Of a stretch of 62,495 bases of DNA, positions 20,048 through 28,838 are shown piece after piece. Positions within the stretch are counted from its first letter, which is position 1. The number at the start of each line of letters is the position of its first letter. Location of the stretch: NCBI GenBank assembly GCA_945881915.1, contig CAMCVW010000017.1, positions 1 to 62,495 of the forward strand. The letters are read 5' to 3'. The position numbers and the translations under genes are program-made. The notes beneath the pieces are model-generated. The model was not told the origin of the DNA and did no database searches. It was given only the letters and a program-made list of their open reading frames with translations. The stretch comes from Thermoflexus hugenholtzii JAD2. Lineage in GTDB: Bacteria > Chloroflexota > Chloroflexia > Chloroflexales > Roseiflexaceae.

Positions 20048-22246
20048 TTACTGCGATGCAGTTACACAAGACGGTTGCGTCGATATGTGCACCCCTGAAG
20101 CAACCCGAGCGTCTCTCACCGGCTGCGCACTGCGCACATACAGCTGGGTGAATGCGATGGCGACCGCGCGTCCGTGCACATCCGGTTTCGCAGGGGCATG
20201 GATGCGGACAACGCTCCGGCCAGCCGGCACGGTGAACCGGAGGATGCGCGCACTCAGTGACGGCTGTGCCGCGATCGCAACGGTGCCAATGTGTCGCCCA
20301 TCGAGCTCCCAATCTGTCACGGTCGCCGCCGTGCTCGAGGCGTGCAGCACCAATTGGATGTGGCGTGGCTGGGAAGACAACACGACTAACTCGGCAGTAC
20401 TCGTGGTCCAGCGCCACACCCTCCCCGCGGCTGATTCTTCGTCCCACCAACCAGCACCAGCGGTGAGCACCGGTTTGGTCCCATCGGGAACTGCATAGAC
20501 CGTCGCGGTGCCGCGTTCAGCCACCTGCAACACACCACTGCCGCTCATCGCAGCGAGTGCGGCGCGTATGGGTTGATTCTGGGCGATGACATAGCGAATT
20601 CCCATGTTTTGCATGGCAGTCAGACCATCCTGAGGCAACAGGCGGCGCTTTGGGTCAGCACGCACGATGAATGCCGGCCAGGCAACCGGATAGGCTGGCG
20701 TACGCGCCAGATAGCCCGCCACAATCGGGCGTTGGTGGCAGAGTTGATCGTTGAGCGGTTGCTGGGCATTCTTTTTGATGGGTAACGTCAAGACTGCGCC
20801 TGCCGGTCCATCACGAGGGATGAGCGCAGCCGCTGCAGATGTACGCATCGGGACAACCACCCATTGTGGCGGCGCAAAATCGATGACCATGGCAGCACAT
20901 AATGCCAGTTGCAGCCAGCGTCGTTCGATGCGTGCCAGACCATACGTGACAACCAAAAGCAGCGGAATCCAGGCATACAGCAGGAATAGTCCCGGTCGCG
21001 ATGCATTGCGGAACACGCCGACGAGGTCCAGTACCCAAAAAAGCCCCGGAAGAGCGGGGAATGGCTGGTCGTACCAGAGTTTGATGTCGAGACCGCACGC
21101 CAAAAGTACCAACACGCCGGTAACGATACCGATGTGTCGCGACGTTGGCTGGGTCCGGAGCGTCCAGATGAAGAGCGCGAGGCAAAAGATCCCGAGGTAC
21201 CCGCCCATTTCGGACGGATGGCGCACTGCTGCAACCGCCGGGATTGCGCCCCACAGCGGGTGACTCGCCAGTGGCGTCACCAGATCTGCCAGCGACACCA
21301 CATGCAGCCAGATCGTTTGTCGCATCACCCAGTCGCGCAACCCAGCGCCGCCGACAATGACATCCTGCGGCGCATCCCAGGTTATTCCGACCACATGCAG
21401 TGGGTTTGTCAGTTCACTGGTGAGCAGTGCCATCACGCCCGCCCAGAGCACAGCCACTACGGCAGCCCACGCCAGCGCTGCTGTGCGCCACTGTCGATCG
21501 GCGTGAGCCCACAGCGTCACTGCGACCAAGAGCGCCATGTAGATCACCCCAAACAGCCCCGAATAGCCGCTCGACAGTGATACCACGACGAGTATGCAGG
21601 CAAGCGCGCTACTCCGCCATGCAGTTGGGCGCCGCAGCCACCATATAGTTCCGAGGTGCACAAGCACCAGCCAGTGGACTGCTGCGTTTTCGTCTGCCGC
21701 CCATTCGATGTTTTTGAGGTGCGCTGGGGTCAGTACAAACAGACAGCCGATGACGAATGCCAACGGCATCGACCGACAAACTCGATACGCCACCACCGTC
21801 ATTGCCACAATGCCAGCCCAAAAACCGAACAAGATGATAGTATTTGCTCCTACAATCGGACCCGCGAGCAGTGCGCTGGGCAGGCTGAGCCAGAGGTTGG
21901 CAACACCATACGACTGCGCAACCAGATTGACCTGGAGCGGCGCAGTCACCAACCCTGACCAGAGTTGGTCCGTCCGTTGCCAGGTATTCATGAAGTGCCA
22001 GACGTTCCAGACATTTTGGCCCAAATCGGGGTTGATGGTCCGTGCAGGGGTAGTGATGACGCCTTCCGACAGCTGGAATGCAACCGGCCACGTCATCAGC
22101 AGGGTACACAGACTAGCAGCGAGACACACGACGAACCACTGCCAGCGTGGAGTGGCAGGCGTCTCGGCCAACCACCAGGGCCACGGTGCGGCATCGTGTG
22201 TGACGGATTTTGGGTTGTGTACTGTGCGTAGCTGATACAGGTCCAT
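20048..22246 (-). CDS. GT-C-like polytopic membrane protein
   Basis: 732 residues. After a short cytoplasmic N-terminus comes a membrane helix, then an external loop with NPDLGQNVWNVWHF, the acidic residue plus Trp-rich motif found at this place in GT-C glycosyltransferase-like and YfhO-like proteins. Ten or more further helices follow (to about residue 465), then an extracytoplasmic beta-rich C-terminal domain of about 250 residues (GAGWWDEESAAGRVWRW, HGRAVAIAFTQLYV). The layout matches Chloroflexi membrane proteins thought to use polyprenyl-phosphate sugars, but no activity is established. ATG 22246 was chosen for its GGAG site; a longer frame would overlap chrA. It lies 24 bp after chrA, probably co-transcribed, and 45 bp before its decayed duplicate. 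Confidence 0.75.
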   Translation of the reverse strand: MDLYQLRTVHNPKSVTHDAAPWPWWLAETPATPRWQWFVVCLAASLCTLLMTWPVAFQLSEGVITTPARTINPDLGQNVWNVWHFMNTWQRTDQLWSGLVTAPLQVNLVAQSYGVANLWLSLPSALLAGPIVGANTIILFGFWAGIVAMTVVAYRVCRSMPLAFVIGCLFVLTPAHLKNIEWAADENAAVHWLVLVHLGTIWWLRRPTAWRSSALACILVVVSLSSGYSGLFGVIYMALLVAVTLWAHADRQWRTAALAWAAVVAVLWAGVMALLTSELTNPLHVVGITWDAPQDVIVGGAGLRDWVMRQTIWLHVVSLADLVTPLASHPLWGAIPAVAAVRHPSEMGGYLGIFCLALFIWTLRTQPTSRHIGIVTGVLVLLACGLDIKLWYDQPFPALPGLFWVLDLVGVFRNASRPGLFLLYAWIPLLLVVTYGLARIERRWLQLALCAAMVIDFAPPQWVVVPMRTSAAAALIPRDGPAGAVLTLPIKKNAQQPLNDQLCHQRPIVAGYLARTPAYPVAWPAFIVRADPKRRLLPQDGLTAMQNMGIRYVIAQNQPIRAALAAMSGSGVLQVAERGTATVYAVPDGTKPVLTAGAGWWDEESAAGRVWRWTTSTAELVVLSSQPRHIQLVLHASSTAATVTDWELDGRHIGTVAIAAQPSLSARILRFTVPAGRSVVRIHAPAKPDVHGRAVAIAFTQLYVRSAQPVRDARVASGVHISTQPSCVTASQ

Positions 22247-22269
22247 TGGATTCTCCACACTTGGTAGGC

Positions 22270-22842
22270 TCAGCGTCGTGTATAGACCAACCATCCCAGA
22301 ACGGCGGAACCGAGGACGATATAGGCGGGATTGACTTTCGTAAATGTGAGCACTGCAAAGGTCAACAGTGCAATTATCAGCCCATCCCAGCGGGTCCACA
22401 ACTCGCCGATGGACATGCCCTGCTTCCAAAAGACCGACCGGCCGATGTCGTACGTCGTCCACAATAACAATCCGACGACGACGGGCCGTACCGCCTTGAG
22501 CATCCCTGCGACAACGGGGGAGTCTTTGATCTGGAAGAACGCCACGATCATCACCAGCATCAGAATCGTCGTTGGCCCGACGGTGCCGAGCACTGCAGCC
22601 AACGCGCCACTCAAGCCGGCGACTTTGTAGCCGATGTAGGCAGCGACCTGAGGTGCAATGGGGCCTGGCAGAGCGTTCCCCACAGCCAAGGCGTCAGCGA
22701 ATTCCGGCGGTGTGCTCCAGCCTTCGGCGACCGACATGCGCTGCATCAGCGCCATCGAAGCAGGCCCACCACCCCAAGACAACAACGCCACACGGGTGAA
22801 CACCGCAAAGAGGCGCCACAATATGTCAAATCCTGCCAACAT
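22270..22842 (-). CDS. Chromate-transporter family protein, single-domain (ChrA-like)
   Basis: 190 residues, the half-size form of the ChrA family. Family motifs: F-T-R near residue 15, LSWGGGPASMALMQ (variant of the FGGG motif), and NALPGPIAPQVAAYIGY (variant of the xGPxxxxxxxxGY motif), plus about six hydrophobic helices. Long-chain ChrA proteins export chromate by proton-linked transport; short-chain ones usually come as adjacent pairs that work together. No partner gene is adjacent here: the next gene is the unrelated GT-C-like protein. Chromate is only the family name; the natural anion could differ. Confidence 0.85.
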   Translation of the reverse strand: MLAGFDILWRLFAVFTRVALLSWGGGPASMALMQRMSVAEGWSTPPEFADALAVGNALPGPIAPQVAAYIGYKVAGLSGALAAVLGTVGPTTILMLVMIVAFFQIKDSPVVAGMLKAVRPVVVGLLLWTTYDIGRSVFWKQGMSIGELWTRWDGLIIALLTFAVLTFTKVNPAYIVLGSAVLGWLVYTRR

Positions 22843-22890
22843 GGAAGTACCTTATCGTCAAAAAATATCCATACAAGCCATTAGTCTCTA

Positions 22891-22899
22891 TGATATACT
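22891..22899 (+). promoter_or_regulatory. Extended -10 promoter of the secreted protein gene
   Basis: TGA-TATACT, about 60 bases before the ATG at 22960, in the 117-bp divergent gap with chrA. No clear -35. Confidence 0.45.
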
Positions 22900-22959
22900 A
22901 TCTTAAATAGTTTCGTAACCTCATCACGATAGACTGCATCACGTGTAAGGGACATTCAC

Positions 22960-25356
22960 ATGGCTATACGTATCACACCAAGACTCCTCACGACTGTTCT
23001 GACACTCATCGTGCTTTTGGGTTCGTATATGATGAAAGCGCCGCAAGCGGTGTATGCCGGTAGTGCCTCGATTGTGCAGGTGGATGACTCCACAGGAAGT
23101 ACGTACAACAACGATGCCGTTCTGTCTGCTGGTCAAATTCTCACCGTGTATGCCAGAGTCACCAACAACAGCAATACCGTGACGCTGAATAGTGTGGATC
23201 TGACATTGACAGGCACGTGTTCGGGCGTTGCGTCTATCAACAAAGGATTTTCTGCGGTCGACATTTCGCCACTCAGCTCCAAAATCTTCCCGGTGCAAAT
23301 CATCGCCAATGCAAGCGTGACGCAGGGGACGTGTACCGCCATCAAGGCCACGGTCGCAGGTGACACGGCTTCGGTGAATTTTTTCTTCTACATTGGTTCC
23401 GAACCCGCAACGGCGACCCCGACGAATACGGTAGGACCAACAACCACACCGACCCCTACCGCTGCACCCGTCAGTCCCACTAACTGTACCGCTGGGGCGC
23501 AGACATACACAAACTACTACGCCGTACAGCAGGATCTACCCATTCTGCAAAAGCTCTGCCAAGTGGGTTCGATGAACTACTACGCCTTGCCCATGACCCG
23601 TGGGAAGGTCTATGACATTTACATATCTGATTCTGGATCGCTCGCATTCAACACCGATGAAGCCACACTCAGCAGTGGTTCATTAGACCTCGTAATGGAA
23701 CTCTACGATCCCAATCACGCATTGGTCATCACCAGTGATGATTCTTACGAATCACAAAACCCAAACAGTTCGACACTCGATCCGTATATCAAGCAGTTCC
23801 GTGCGCCGATGGACGGTATCTACGTTGCCCGAGTCTACGAAGCAACGAATGCCAATTACGGTATCTATACGTTTACACTCAAAAACCTGTCGTATACCGG
23901 CGGCGACGGTCATCGATTCGAGGGGAATGTGCCCGACACTAGCGGGCTGTGTACTGACCTTTACGAACCAGATGGTTTGCCAGAACAAGCGAGTTTGATT
24001 TTTTCGAATCAGACCCAAAAGGACCACCGACTCTGCCCCAATGGAGACGCCGATTGGGTCCGATTTTTCGCAAAAGCAGGGAACACCTACGTCCTTGCAA
24101 CAGACACCACTGCAAATTTAAACAGCAGCTCATCGACCACCACGCAAGGTACCGATACCATCATGACCTTGTTCGATCGCGATGCCTATACGCTCATCGA
24201 CCAGAACGACAACAAGGACACGACGTCGTTCGACTCGAAAATTGTCTTTAACCCACCCGTCGACGGATTCTACTTTATCCAAATCAAAAACATCGGCGAC
24301 TTGGGCAACCCATTCTTCCAATACAATCTGCAAAACACGGTCTGCCCCGCCGGCACAACCAGCTGTGAGGGCAGTACGGCGACGGTCGATCTGAGCGCCA
24401 CTCCTACCGAAGACTTCTTCCAGCCCACGATTACCCCCAAAGGTGACGAAGAATTCCTCGAACCAACGGCTACCGAAACGCCATTCGGCGATGGGTCCTC
24501 CAGCTACGAACGCGTCGACTTCCAACCCACCGCCGAGCTCATCAATGGTCCGCTCAAAACCTTTGTCAACCGTGCCTTCGAGTACCTTTGGGCCCGAAGC
24601 GATCGCCCCGTCGTGCGCCAGCAGGCGCAGCGCAGTTGGCTGTGGGGTCCAACGGGTTTGATGGCGCGCAGCGAAGCCTACCTGCAAATCGGCGGCGGCA
24701 TGCGCCAAGTACAGTACTTCGACAAAGGCCGCATGGAGATAAACAACCCCGCCGCAGACCCCCGCAGCGCCTGGTACGTCACCAGTGGCTTGCTCGTACG
24801 GGAACTCATCACCGGCCAGATGCAAGTAGGCAACGTCGACTTCATCGATCGTGAGTCTTCGGACGTCGGCATCACTGGCGACAGCGGCGAACGCAATGGT
24901 CCCACGTATGCCAGCTTCGCGACCGTCGTCACCGCCCGAGCACCCAACCGCATCGGCGAATACGTCGACGCCCGGATCGGTCGCAACGGCGCAGTTTCGC
25001 CCTACGACGCTACAGACGTCGCGGCTGCCCGCATCGGCTACTACTCTGCGACCACCGGCCACAACATCCCGCAGGTCTTCTCGGACTACCTCAACAGCAC
25101 CGATGTCGTCTATATCAACGGTCGCAGCCAACGCGGCGCCTTGATGGACAATTGGGTCGCCACCATGGGGTACCCATTGAGCGAGGCATACTGGACCAAG
25201 ACGACCATCGATGGAATCGAGCAGTGGGTCATGGTACAGCCGTTCGAACGCCGTGTGTTGACCTACGTCCCCAATAACCCCGCTGGTTGGCAAATCGAAC
25301 AAGGCAACGTCGGTCGGCACTACTACCGCTGGCGCTACGGCGTCGATCCGTCCTAA
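22960..25356 (+). CDS. Secreted protein: signal peptide, PPC-like domains, Chloroflexi-type C-terminal domain
   Basis: 798 residues. An N-terminal signal peptide (residues 1-31: ITPR, long hydrophobic core, cleavage after VYAG or nearby) is followed by an Ig-like/DUF11-type domain to about residue 145 and a Thr/Pro-rich linker. Next come two domains resembling bacterial prepeptidase C-terminal (PPC) beta-sandwiches (about 185-315 and 325-465: YDIYISDSGS..., LDPYIKQFRAPMDGIYVARV; DADWVRFFAKAG..., FNPPVDGFYFIQI). The last 270 residues are a domain widespread in Chloroflexi surface proteins, with FDKGRMEI, GYPLSEAYW, FERRVLTYVP and HYYRWRYG. No catalytic site was seen; I infer a cell-surface binding or structural protein. 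GTAAGGGA precedes the ATG. Confidence 0.82.
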   Translation: MAIRITPRLLTTVLTLIVLLGSYMMKAPQAVYAGSASIVQVDDSTGSTYNNDAVLSAGQILTVYARVTNNSNTVTLNSVDLTLTGTCSGVASINKGFSAVDISPLSSKIFPVQIIANASVTQGTCTAIKATVAGDTASVNFFFYIGSEPATATPTNTVGPTTTPTPTAAPVSPTNCTAGAQTYTNYYAVQQDLPILQKLCQVGSMNYYALPMTRGKVYDIYISDSGSLAFNTDEATLSSGSLDLVMELYDPNHALVITSDDSYESQNPNSSTLDPYIKQFRAPMDGIYVARVYEATNANYGIYTFTLKNLSYTGGDGHRFEGNVPDTSGLCTDLYEPDGLPEQASLIFSNQTQKDHRLCPNGDADWVRFFAKAGNTYVLATDTTANLNSSSSTTTQGTDTIMTLFDRDAYTLIDQNDNKDTTSFDSKIVFNPPVDGFYFIQIKNIGDLGNPFFQYNLQNTVCPAGTTSCEGSTATVDLSATPTEDFFQPTITPKGDEEFLEPTATETPFGDGSSSYERVDFQPTAELINGPLKTFVNRAFEYLWARSDRPVVRQQAQRSWLWGPTGLMARSEAYLQIGGGMRQVQYFDKGRMEINNPAADPRSAWYVTSGLLVRELITGQMQVGNVDFIDRESSDVGITGDSGERNGPTYASFATVVTARAPNRIGEYVDARIGRNGAVSPYDATDVAAARIGYYSATTGHNIPQVFSDYLNSTDVVYINGRSQRGALMDNWVATMGYPLSEAYWTKTTIDGIEQWVMVQPFERRVLTYVPNNPAGWQIEQGNVGRHYYRWRYGVDPS

Positions 25357-25374
25357 TAGCCGTTCTAGGGCTGC

Positions 25375-26556
25375 ATGACATACGAACCCGACTATACAAC
25401 ACTACCGCTCAACACCGTGGAGTTCCCGCTCCCGGTGTTGCGTCGTCGAGAAGACCCAATCGAGGCAATGCACAAAATCGCCGACGATATCGGTGCACGC
25501 CCAGTCACCTCTATCGCCGAGGCACAAACTGCCGCCTATGTGGCGAGTCGATTACGGCGTTCCGGGTTACAGGTCTGGACGGACCCGTTCCGCACCCACG
25601 CGCTGTCTGGCAGTGGCACCCTGATGCTCGCATTACTGGGGAGCGCTGCCGTTGGTATGTGGGGTTACGATCGCCTCTATGCGCTCGCTATCGCTGCCAC
25701 GACGTGTGTCGTGGCAATTGTATTGACCAACACGCTCAGTCGTTACTTCCGCCGCGCCACGAGCGAGAGCCAAAACGTCATCGCCACCCATGCCCCGATC
25801 GGACCTGCCACGCGACGTGTCGTGCTGCTGGTGCCGCTCGATACCCATCAGCCTCGCGACCCAATCGGGAGTCGTGAAGCACAAGTCGCGGCCACGTTGG
25901 CTCTGCTGATGATGATGTCACTCGAATACATTGCCCCGATGCCCCTTCCGGTCCAGGTACGTACCATGTTGTTGATCGTACCGGCACTCTACCTCCTGCT
26001 GGCGGCGAGTGCAGAACTATGGGTGCGTTCCCAGCCGTATTCGGCCGGTGCAGTGAGCTATGCGAGCTCCATAGCAGCCATGTTGGCCGCCGTGGATGAC
26101 GTCGGTCGGCTCAATCATACCGAGTTGTGGGCAGTGGGGTTAGGTGGTGGGACGACGGGGGCCGGGTTAGCCCATCTGGTCAAAAAATACCCATTTGACG
26201 CGAATGCAACATTTTTTATTGGCCTCGAAGGCATCGGTCGTGGAACGTTGAGCTACCTCATCCACGACGTGAACGAACGCACCCGCAGTGCAGATGATAT
26301 GTTGGTCGATGTGTTCACCGAAGCAACACTCGGCGTGCGGGCCGAACCGCGGATTGCCAATTTTGTGCCGCTGGTACGGCCACTGACGCAGGCCAAGCGC
26401 CGTGCAATCAGCGTCGCCTGTCTGGACCACAACGGCCGCGTGCCCCTCCAAGGATCATCGAAGGACACATCCGATGCGATTACCCCCGCCATCGTCGAAC
26501 AGAGCGCACGATTAATCGCCAATGCAATCCGCGGGCTCGACGCCCATAGCGGCTAG
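25375..26556 (+). CDS. M28-peptidase-like membrane protein with degenerate active site
   Basis: 393 residues. The pattern follows M28 aminopeptidase-like proteins: an N-terminal helical cap (AEAQTAAYVASRLRRSGLQVW), then two hydrophobic helices around 80-120, then a phosphorylase/hydrolase-like core (RRVVLLVPLDTHQ, TELWAVGLGGGTTGAGLAHLV, ATFFIGLEGIGRG). The metal ligands expected for M28 (H-x-D after the first core strand, GAnDnaSG, Glu-Glu, N-x-D) are not present: the first strand reads PLDTHQP and the Asp loop is absent. It is therefore probably a catalytically inactive relative. A second pair of helices lies near 180-225. It starts 18 bp after the secreted-protein gene, so the two are likely co-expressed; function unknown. 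Confidence 0.6.
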   Translation: MTYEPDYTTLPLNTVEFPLPVLRRREDPIEAMHKIADDIGARPVTSIAEAQTAAYVASRLRRSGLQVWTDPFRTHALSGSGTLMLALLGSAAVGMWGYDRLYALAIAATTCVVAIVLTNTLSRYFRRATSESQNVIATHAPIGPATRRVVLLVPLDTHQPRDPIGSREAQVAATLALLMMMSLEYIAPMPLPVQVRTMLLIVPALYLLLAASAELWVRSQPYSAGAVSYASSIAAMLAAVDDVGRLNHTELWAVGLGGGTTGAGLAHLVKKYPFDANATFFIGLEGIGRGTLSYLIHDVNERTRSADDMLVDVFTEATLGVRAEPRIANFVPLVRPLTQAKRRAISVACLDHNGRVPLQGSSKDTSDAITPAIVEQSARLIANAIRGLDAHSG

Positions 26557-26978
26557 CTTTGTTCACGCGCTCGCTCTAAAACCGCCAACAATACGCTTGC
26601 ATAGGCATCCACAGCCTGCTCTGCTGAGGATTCATATAACCAATCCTCGAGTTGCAGACGACAGCGCACACCTTCATGGCGCGATTCGAGTTGCACCACA
26701 ACTCCCGCACCTGCGTGCTCGAGCAACAATTGGCGCACTTGTGATTCACTGGGCAGCCACGTGGCATCCACCGCGTGCACTGCATCCATCGCCCATTCGC
26801 TGGCTCCGTGGAACATCAACACCGTCGCACCATCATGCATGCCCAGTTCAATTGCGCCCGGAGCCACGAGCCACGGATCAACATCGTTGGTGTCAAGGCA
26901 GAACCAATCACCGTTCTGTGGCCGCCAGCGGATACCTGCATCATATAAACCCTGAGCCAAACTACCACGCATCATCAT
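26553..26978 (-). CDS. Conserved-looking hypothetical protein downstream of ppk2
   Basis: 141 residues, not recognised. The sequence is acidic and Trp-rich, with GDWFCLDTNDVDPWLVAPG and WAMDAVHAVDATWLPSESQ blocks and a C-terminal helix ending LAVLERAREQS. No signal peptide, membrane helix or metal motif. Its ATG overlaps the ppk2 stop in an ATGA arrangement (26978-26975), with two further ATGs directly after, so it is translationally coupled to ppk2 and likely functions with it. The 3' end overlaps the convergent M28-like gene by 4 bp. Confidence 0.6.
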   Translation of the reverse strand: MMMRGSLAQGLYDAGIRWRPQNGDWFCLDTNDVDPWLVAPGAIELGMHDGATVLMFHGASEWAMDAVHAVDATWLPSESQVRQLLLEHAGAGVVVQLESRHEGVRCRLQLEDWLYESSAEQAVDAYASVLLAVLERAREQS

Positions 26979-27829
26979 GCTTTGGTTCCTGTCTCTGTAT
27001 GCGCGCGAACAGCCTGAATCGCTGCAATACGATCCGTCTGCATCTGTTGGAGTGTCCGAATCCAGCCATCGCGGAACGGCAGCATATGCAGGCGTAACAA
27101 ACCAGCAATCACCAAGTTGCGATACCACTTCCGGTTCGCAGGCACGACGTACCATGGAGCAGCCGAGGTGCTCGTTTGCGCGAGTATCGTGGAGTAGACG
27201 TCCAGGTATGTGGTGAATAGTTCGCGGTCGTGCCAGTCATCCGGAGCGAGCTTCCATGCGGTAATGAGCTCTTGCTCGCGCGCCAATAACCGTGAAGCCT
27301 GCTCACTCGCATCAATATGCAGGTAACACTTTATGATGATCGTCCCGTCGTCTACCAACAACGATTCGAATGCCCGGATATGCCCGATACGCTGTTCTTG
27401 CAACGCGGCGCTGATGCTGCCGCGGACGTGGGTCGCAACCACGTCTTCGTAGTGCGATCGATTGAATATTCCCACCATGCCCCGTGGCGGCACCGCTTGA
27501 TGAACACGCCACAGAAAATCATGCCCAACTTCGAGTGGTGTCGGCATCTTGAACGACGAGACAACAGTCGTCACCGGGTCGCCTCTGCCAATTACAAAGC
27601 GCACGAGACCGTCTTTCCCACTCGCATCGAGCCCCTGCAAAACCAACAGCACACGATGTGTACCCGCACCGTACATGAGGGCTTCGAGTTCACTGACCTC
27701 GGTCATCAGCGCATCTGCGGCTGCTTTGCCGTCTTCTTTGCTGACAATCGGGTTCCCGGTGGGCGAGCTGGTTCGCAACGTAAGGTCATTCCCAACCACA
27801 GGCTGGGGTATATAGAAGCTCTCGTTCAT
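26975..27829 (-). CDS. Polyphosphate kinase 2 family protein
   Basis: 284 residues. Transfers phosphate between polyphosphate and nucleotides; single-domain members mostly phosphorylate ADP/GDP or AMP using polyphosphate. Walker A is GLDASGKDG (residues 66-74), followed by the family's SFKMPTPLEVGHDFLWRVHQAVP and Walker-B-like FNRSHYEDV segments, the lid Arg/Lys residues and a C-terminal PWYVVPANRKWYRN. These are strong PPK2 hallmarks. Whether it is class I, II or III cannot be settled by eye. It is co-transcribed with the overlapping small gene downstream. Confidence 0.92.
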   Translation of the reverse strand: MNESFYIPQPVVGNDLTLRTSSPTGNPIVSKEDGKAAADALMTEVSELEALMYGAGTHRVLLVLQGLDASGKDGLVRFVIGRGDPVTTVVSSFKMPTPLEVGHDFLWRVHQAVPPRGMVGIFNRSHYEDVVATHVRGSISAALQEQRIGHIRAFESLLVDDGTIIIKCYLHIDASEQASRLLAREQELITAWKLAPDDWHDRELFTTYLDVYSTILAQTSTSAAPWYVVPANRKWYRNLVIAGLLRLHMLPFRDGWIRTLQQMQTDRIAAIQAVRAHTETGTKA

Positions 27830-27902
27830 GCCGACGCCTTATCCATTCGCACTCACTGCAAGCCGCATCATACCATAGCGTCGTCGGCACCACAGAGGGA
27901 TG

Positions 27903-27911
27903 TGGTATAAT
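27903..27911 (+). promoter_or_regulatory. Extended -10 promoter of accDA
   Basis: TGG-TATAAT, perfect -10 with extended TG, 34 bases before the accD ATG; -35 not evident. Confidence 0.6.
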
Positions 27912-27944
27912 TTGGAATCAATAGTCAACTGTGAGGCGACCCCG

Positions 27945-28829
27945 ATGAAAGAGCTCTTTCGTCGCGCTCCGAAAGCGTTCACGCCCGGCGAGCAGACGCG
28001 CGATCAAGACACCCCAGACAACATGTGGGTCAAATGCCCTTCATGTGGGGATTTGACGTACTACAAACAACTCCGTGACAACCTCAAAGTCTGCAAATGT
28101 GGACACCACATGCGTCTCAGCGCAGTCGAGTGGCAAGGGTTGTTCGACAGTGAATCATTCACCGAAGAAGACGGCGACATTGCACCGCTCGATCCCCTCA
28201 ACTTCGTCTCGCCCAAAGACAACTACGCCCAAAAGCTGCGCGACAGCCAACTCCATACCGGCCTCTATGACGCAATGATTAGCGGCAACGCGAGCATCAT
28301 GGGGCAAGGACTCCAAGTCACTATCACGGAATTTGAATTCATCGGTGGTTCCATGGGGAGCGTGTTTGGTGAAAAAATCGCCCGCGCCGCCGAACGTGCC
28401 TACGAACGCCGTGTCCCGCTACTGACCATCAATGCGTCCGGCGGTGCCCGCATGCACGAAGGCGTTTTGGCACTGATGCAGCTTCCCAAAGTCAATTTGA
28501 CCTTGGCCCGGCTCGGCACCATTGGCATGCCGCATATTTCGCTGATGACCGACCCGTGCTACGGTGGGGTATTGGCCTCGTATGCTTCGGTGGCCGACAT
28601 CATCATCGCCGAGCCAGGTGCCCGCATCGGCTTCGCAGGCCGCCGCGTTATCGAACAAACCATCCGCCAAAAGCTGCCAGCCAACTTCCAAAGCGCCGAA
28701 TTCATGATGGAGCACGGCATGATCGACATGGTCGTCCCACGCACCGATCTGCGCAGTACTCTCGGCCGCTTGCTCAAGCTCTATACCATGCGTGATGCCG
28801 ACGCATCACCATTACCTGCTGATGTGTGA
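27945..28829 (+). CDS. accD: Acetyl-CoA carboxylase carboxyltransferase beta subunit
   Basis: 294 residues. Pairs with AccA to transfer CO2 from carboxybiotin to acetyl-CoA, the first step of fatty acid synthesis. N-terminal zinc ribbon followed by the crotonase-like carboxyltransferase fold (FIGGSMGSVFGEKIARAAE, NASGGARMHEGVLALMQ, DPCYGGVLASYA, GARIGFAGRRVIEQT). The ribbon is unusual: the first pair is CPSC, but the second reads VCKCGHH (C-x-C) where most AccD proteins have C-x-x-C. One residue seems to be missing; zinc may still bind. The start at 27945 fits the family N-terminus; GTGAGG lies upstream. accA follows after 9 bp. Confidence 0.94.
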   Translation: MKELFRRAPKAFTPGEQTRDQDTPDNMWVKCPSCGDLTYYKQLRDNLKVCKCGHHMRLSAVEWQGLFDSESFTEEDGDIAPLDPLNFVSPKDNYAQKLRDSQLHTGLYDAMISGNASIMGQGLQVTITEFEFIGGSMGSVFGEKIARAAERAYERRVPLLTINASGGARMHEGVLALMQLPKVNLTLARLGTIGMPHISLMTDPCYGGVLASYASVADIIIAEPGARIGFAGRRVIEQTIRQKLPANFQSAEFMMEHGMIDMVVPRTDLRSTLGRLLKLYTMRDADASPLPADV

Positions 28830-28838
28830 GGTCACTGC

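Noticed and set aside
24130-25320. 396-codon minus-strand frame opposite the secreted protein
   Set aside because: Antisense shadow; the plus-strand product has a signal peptide and recognisable domains.
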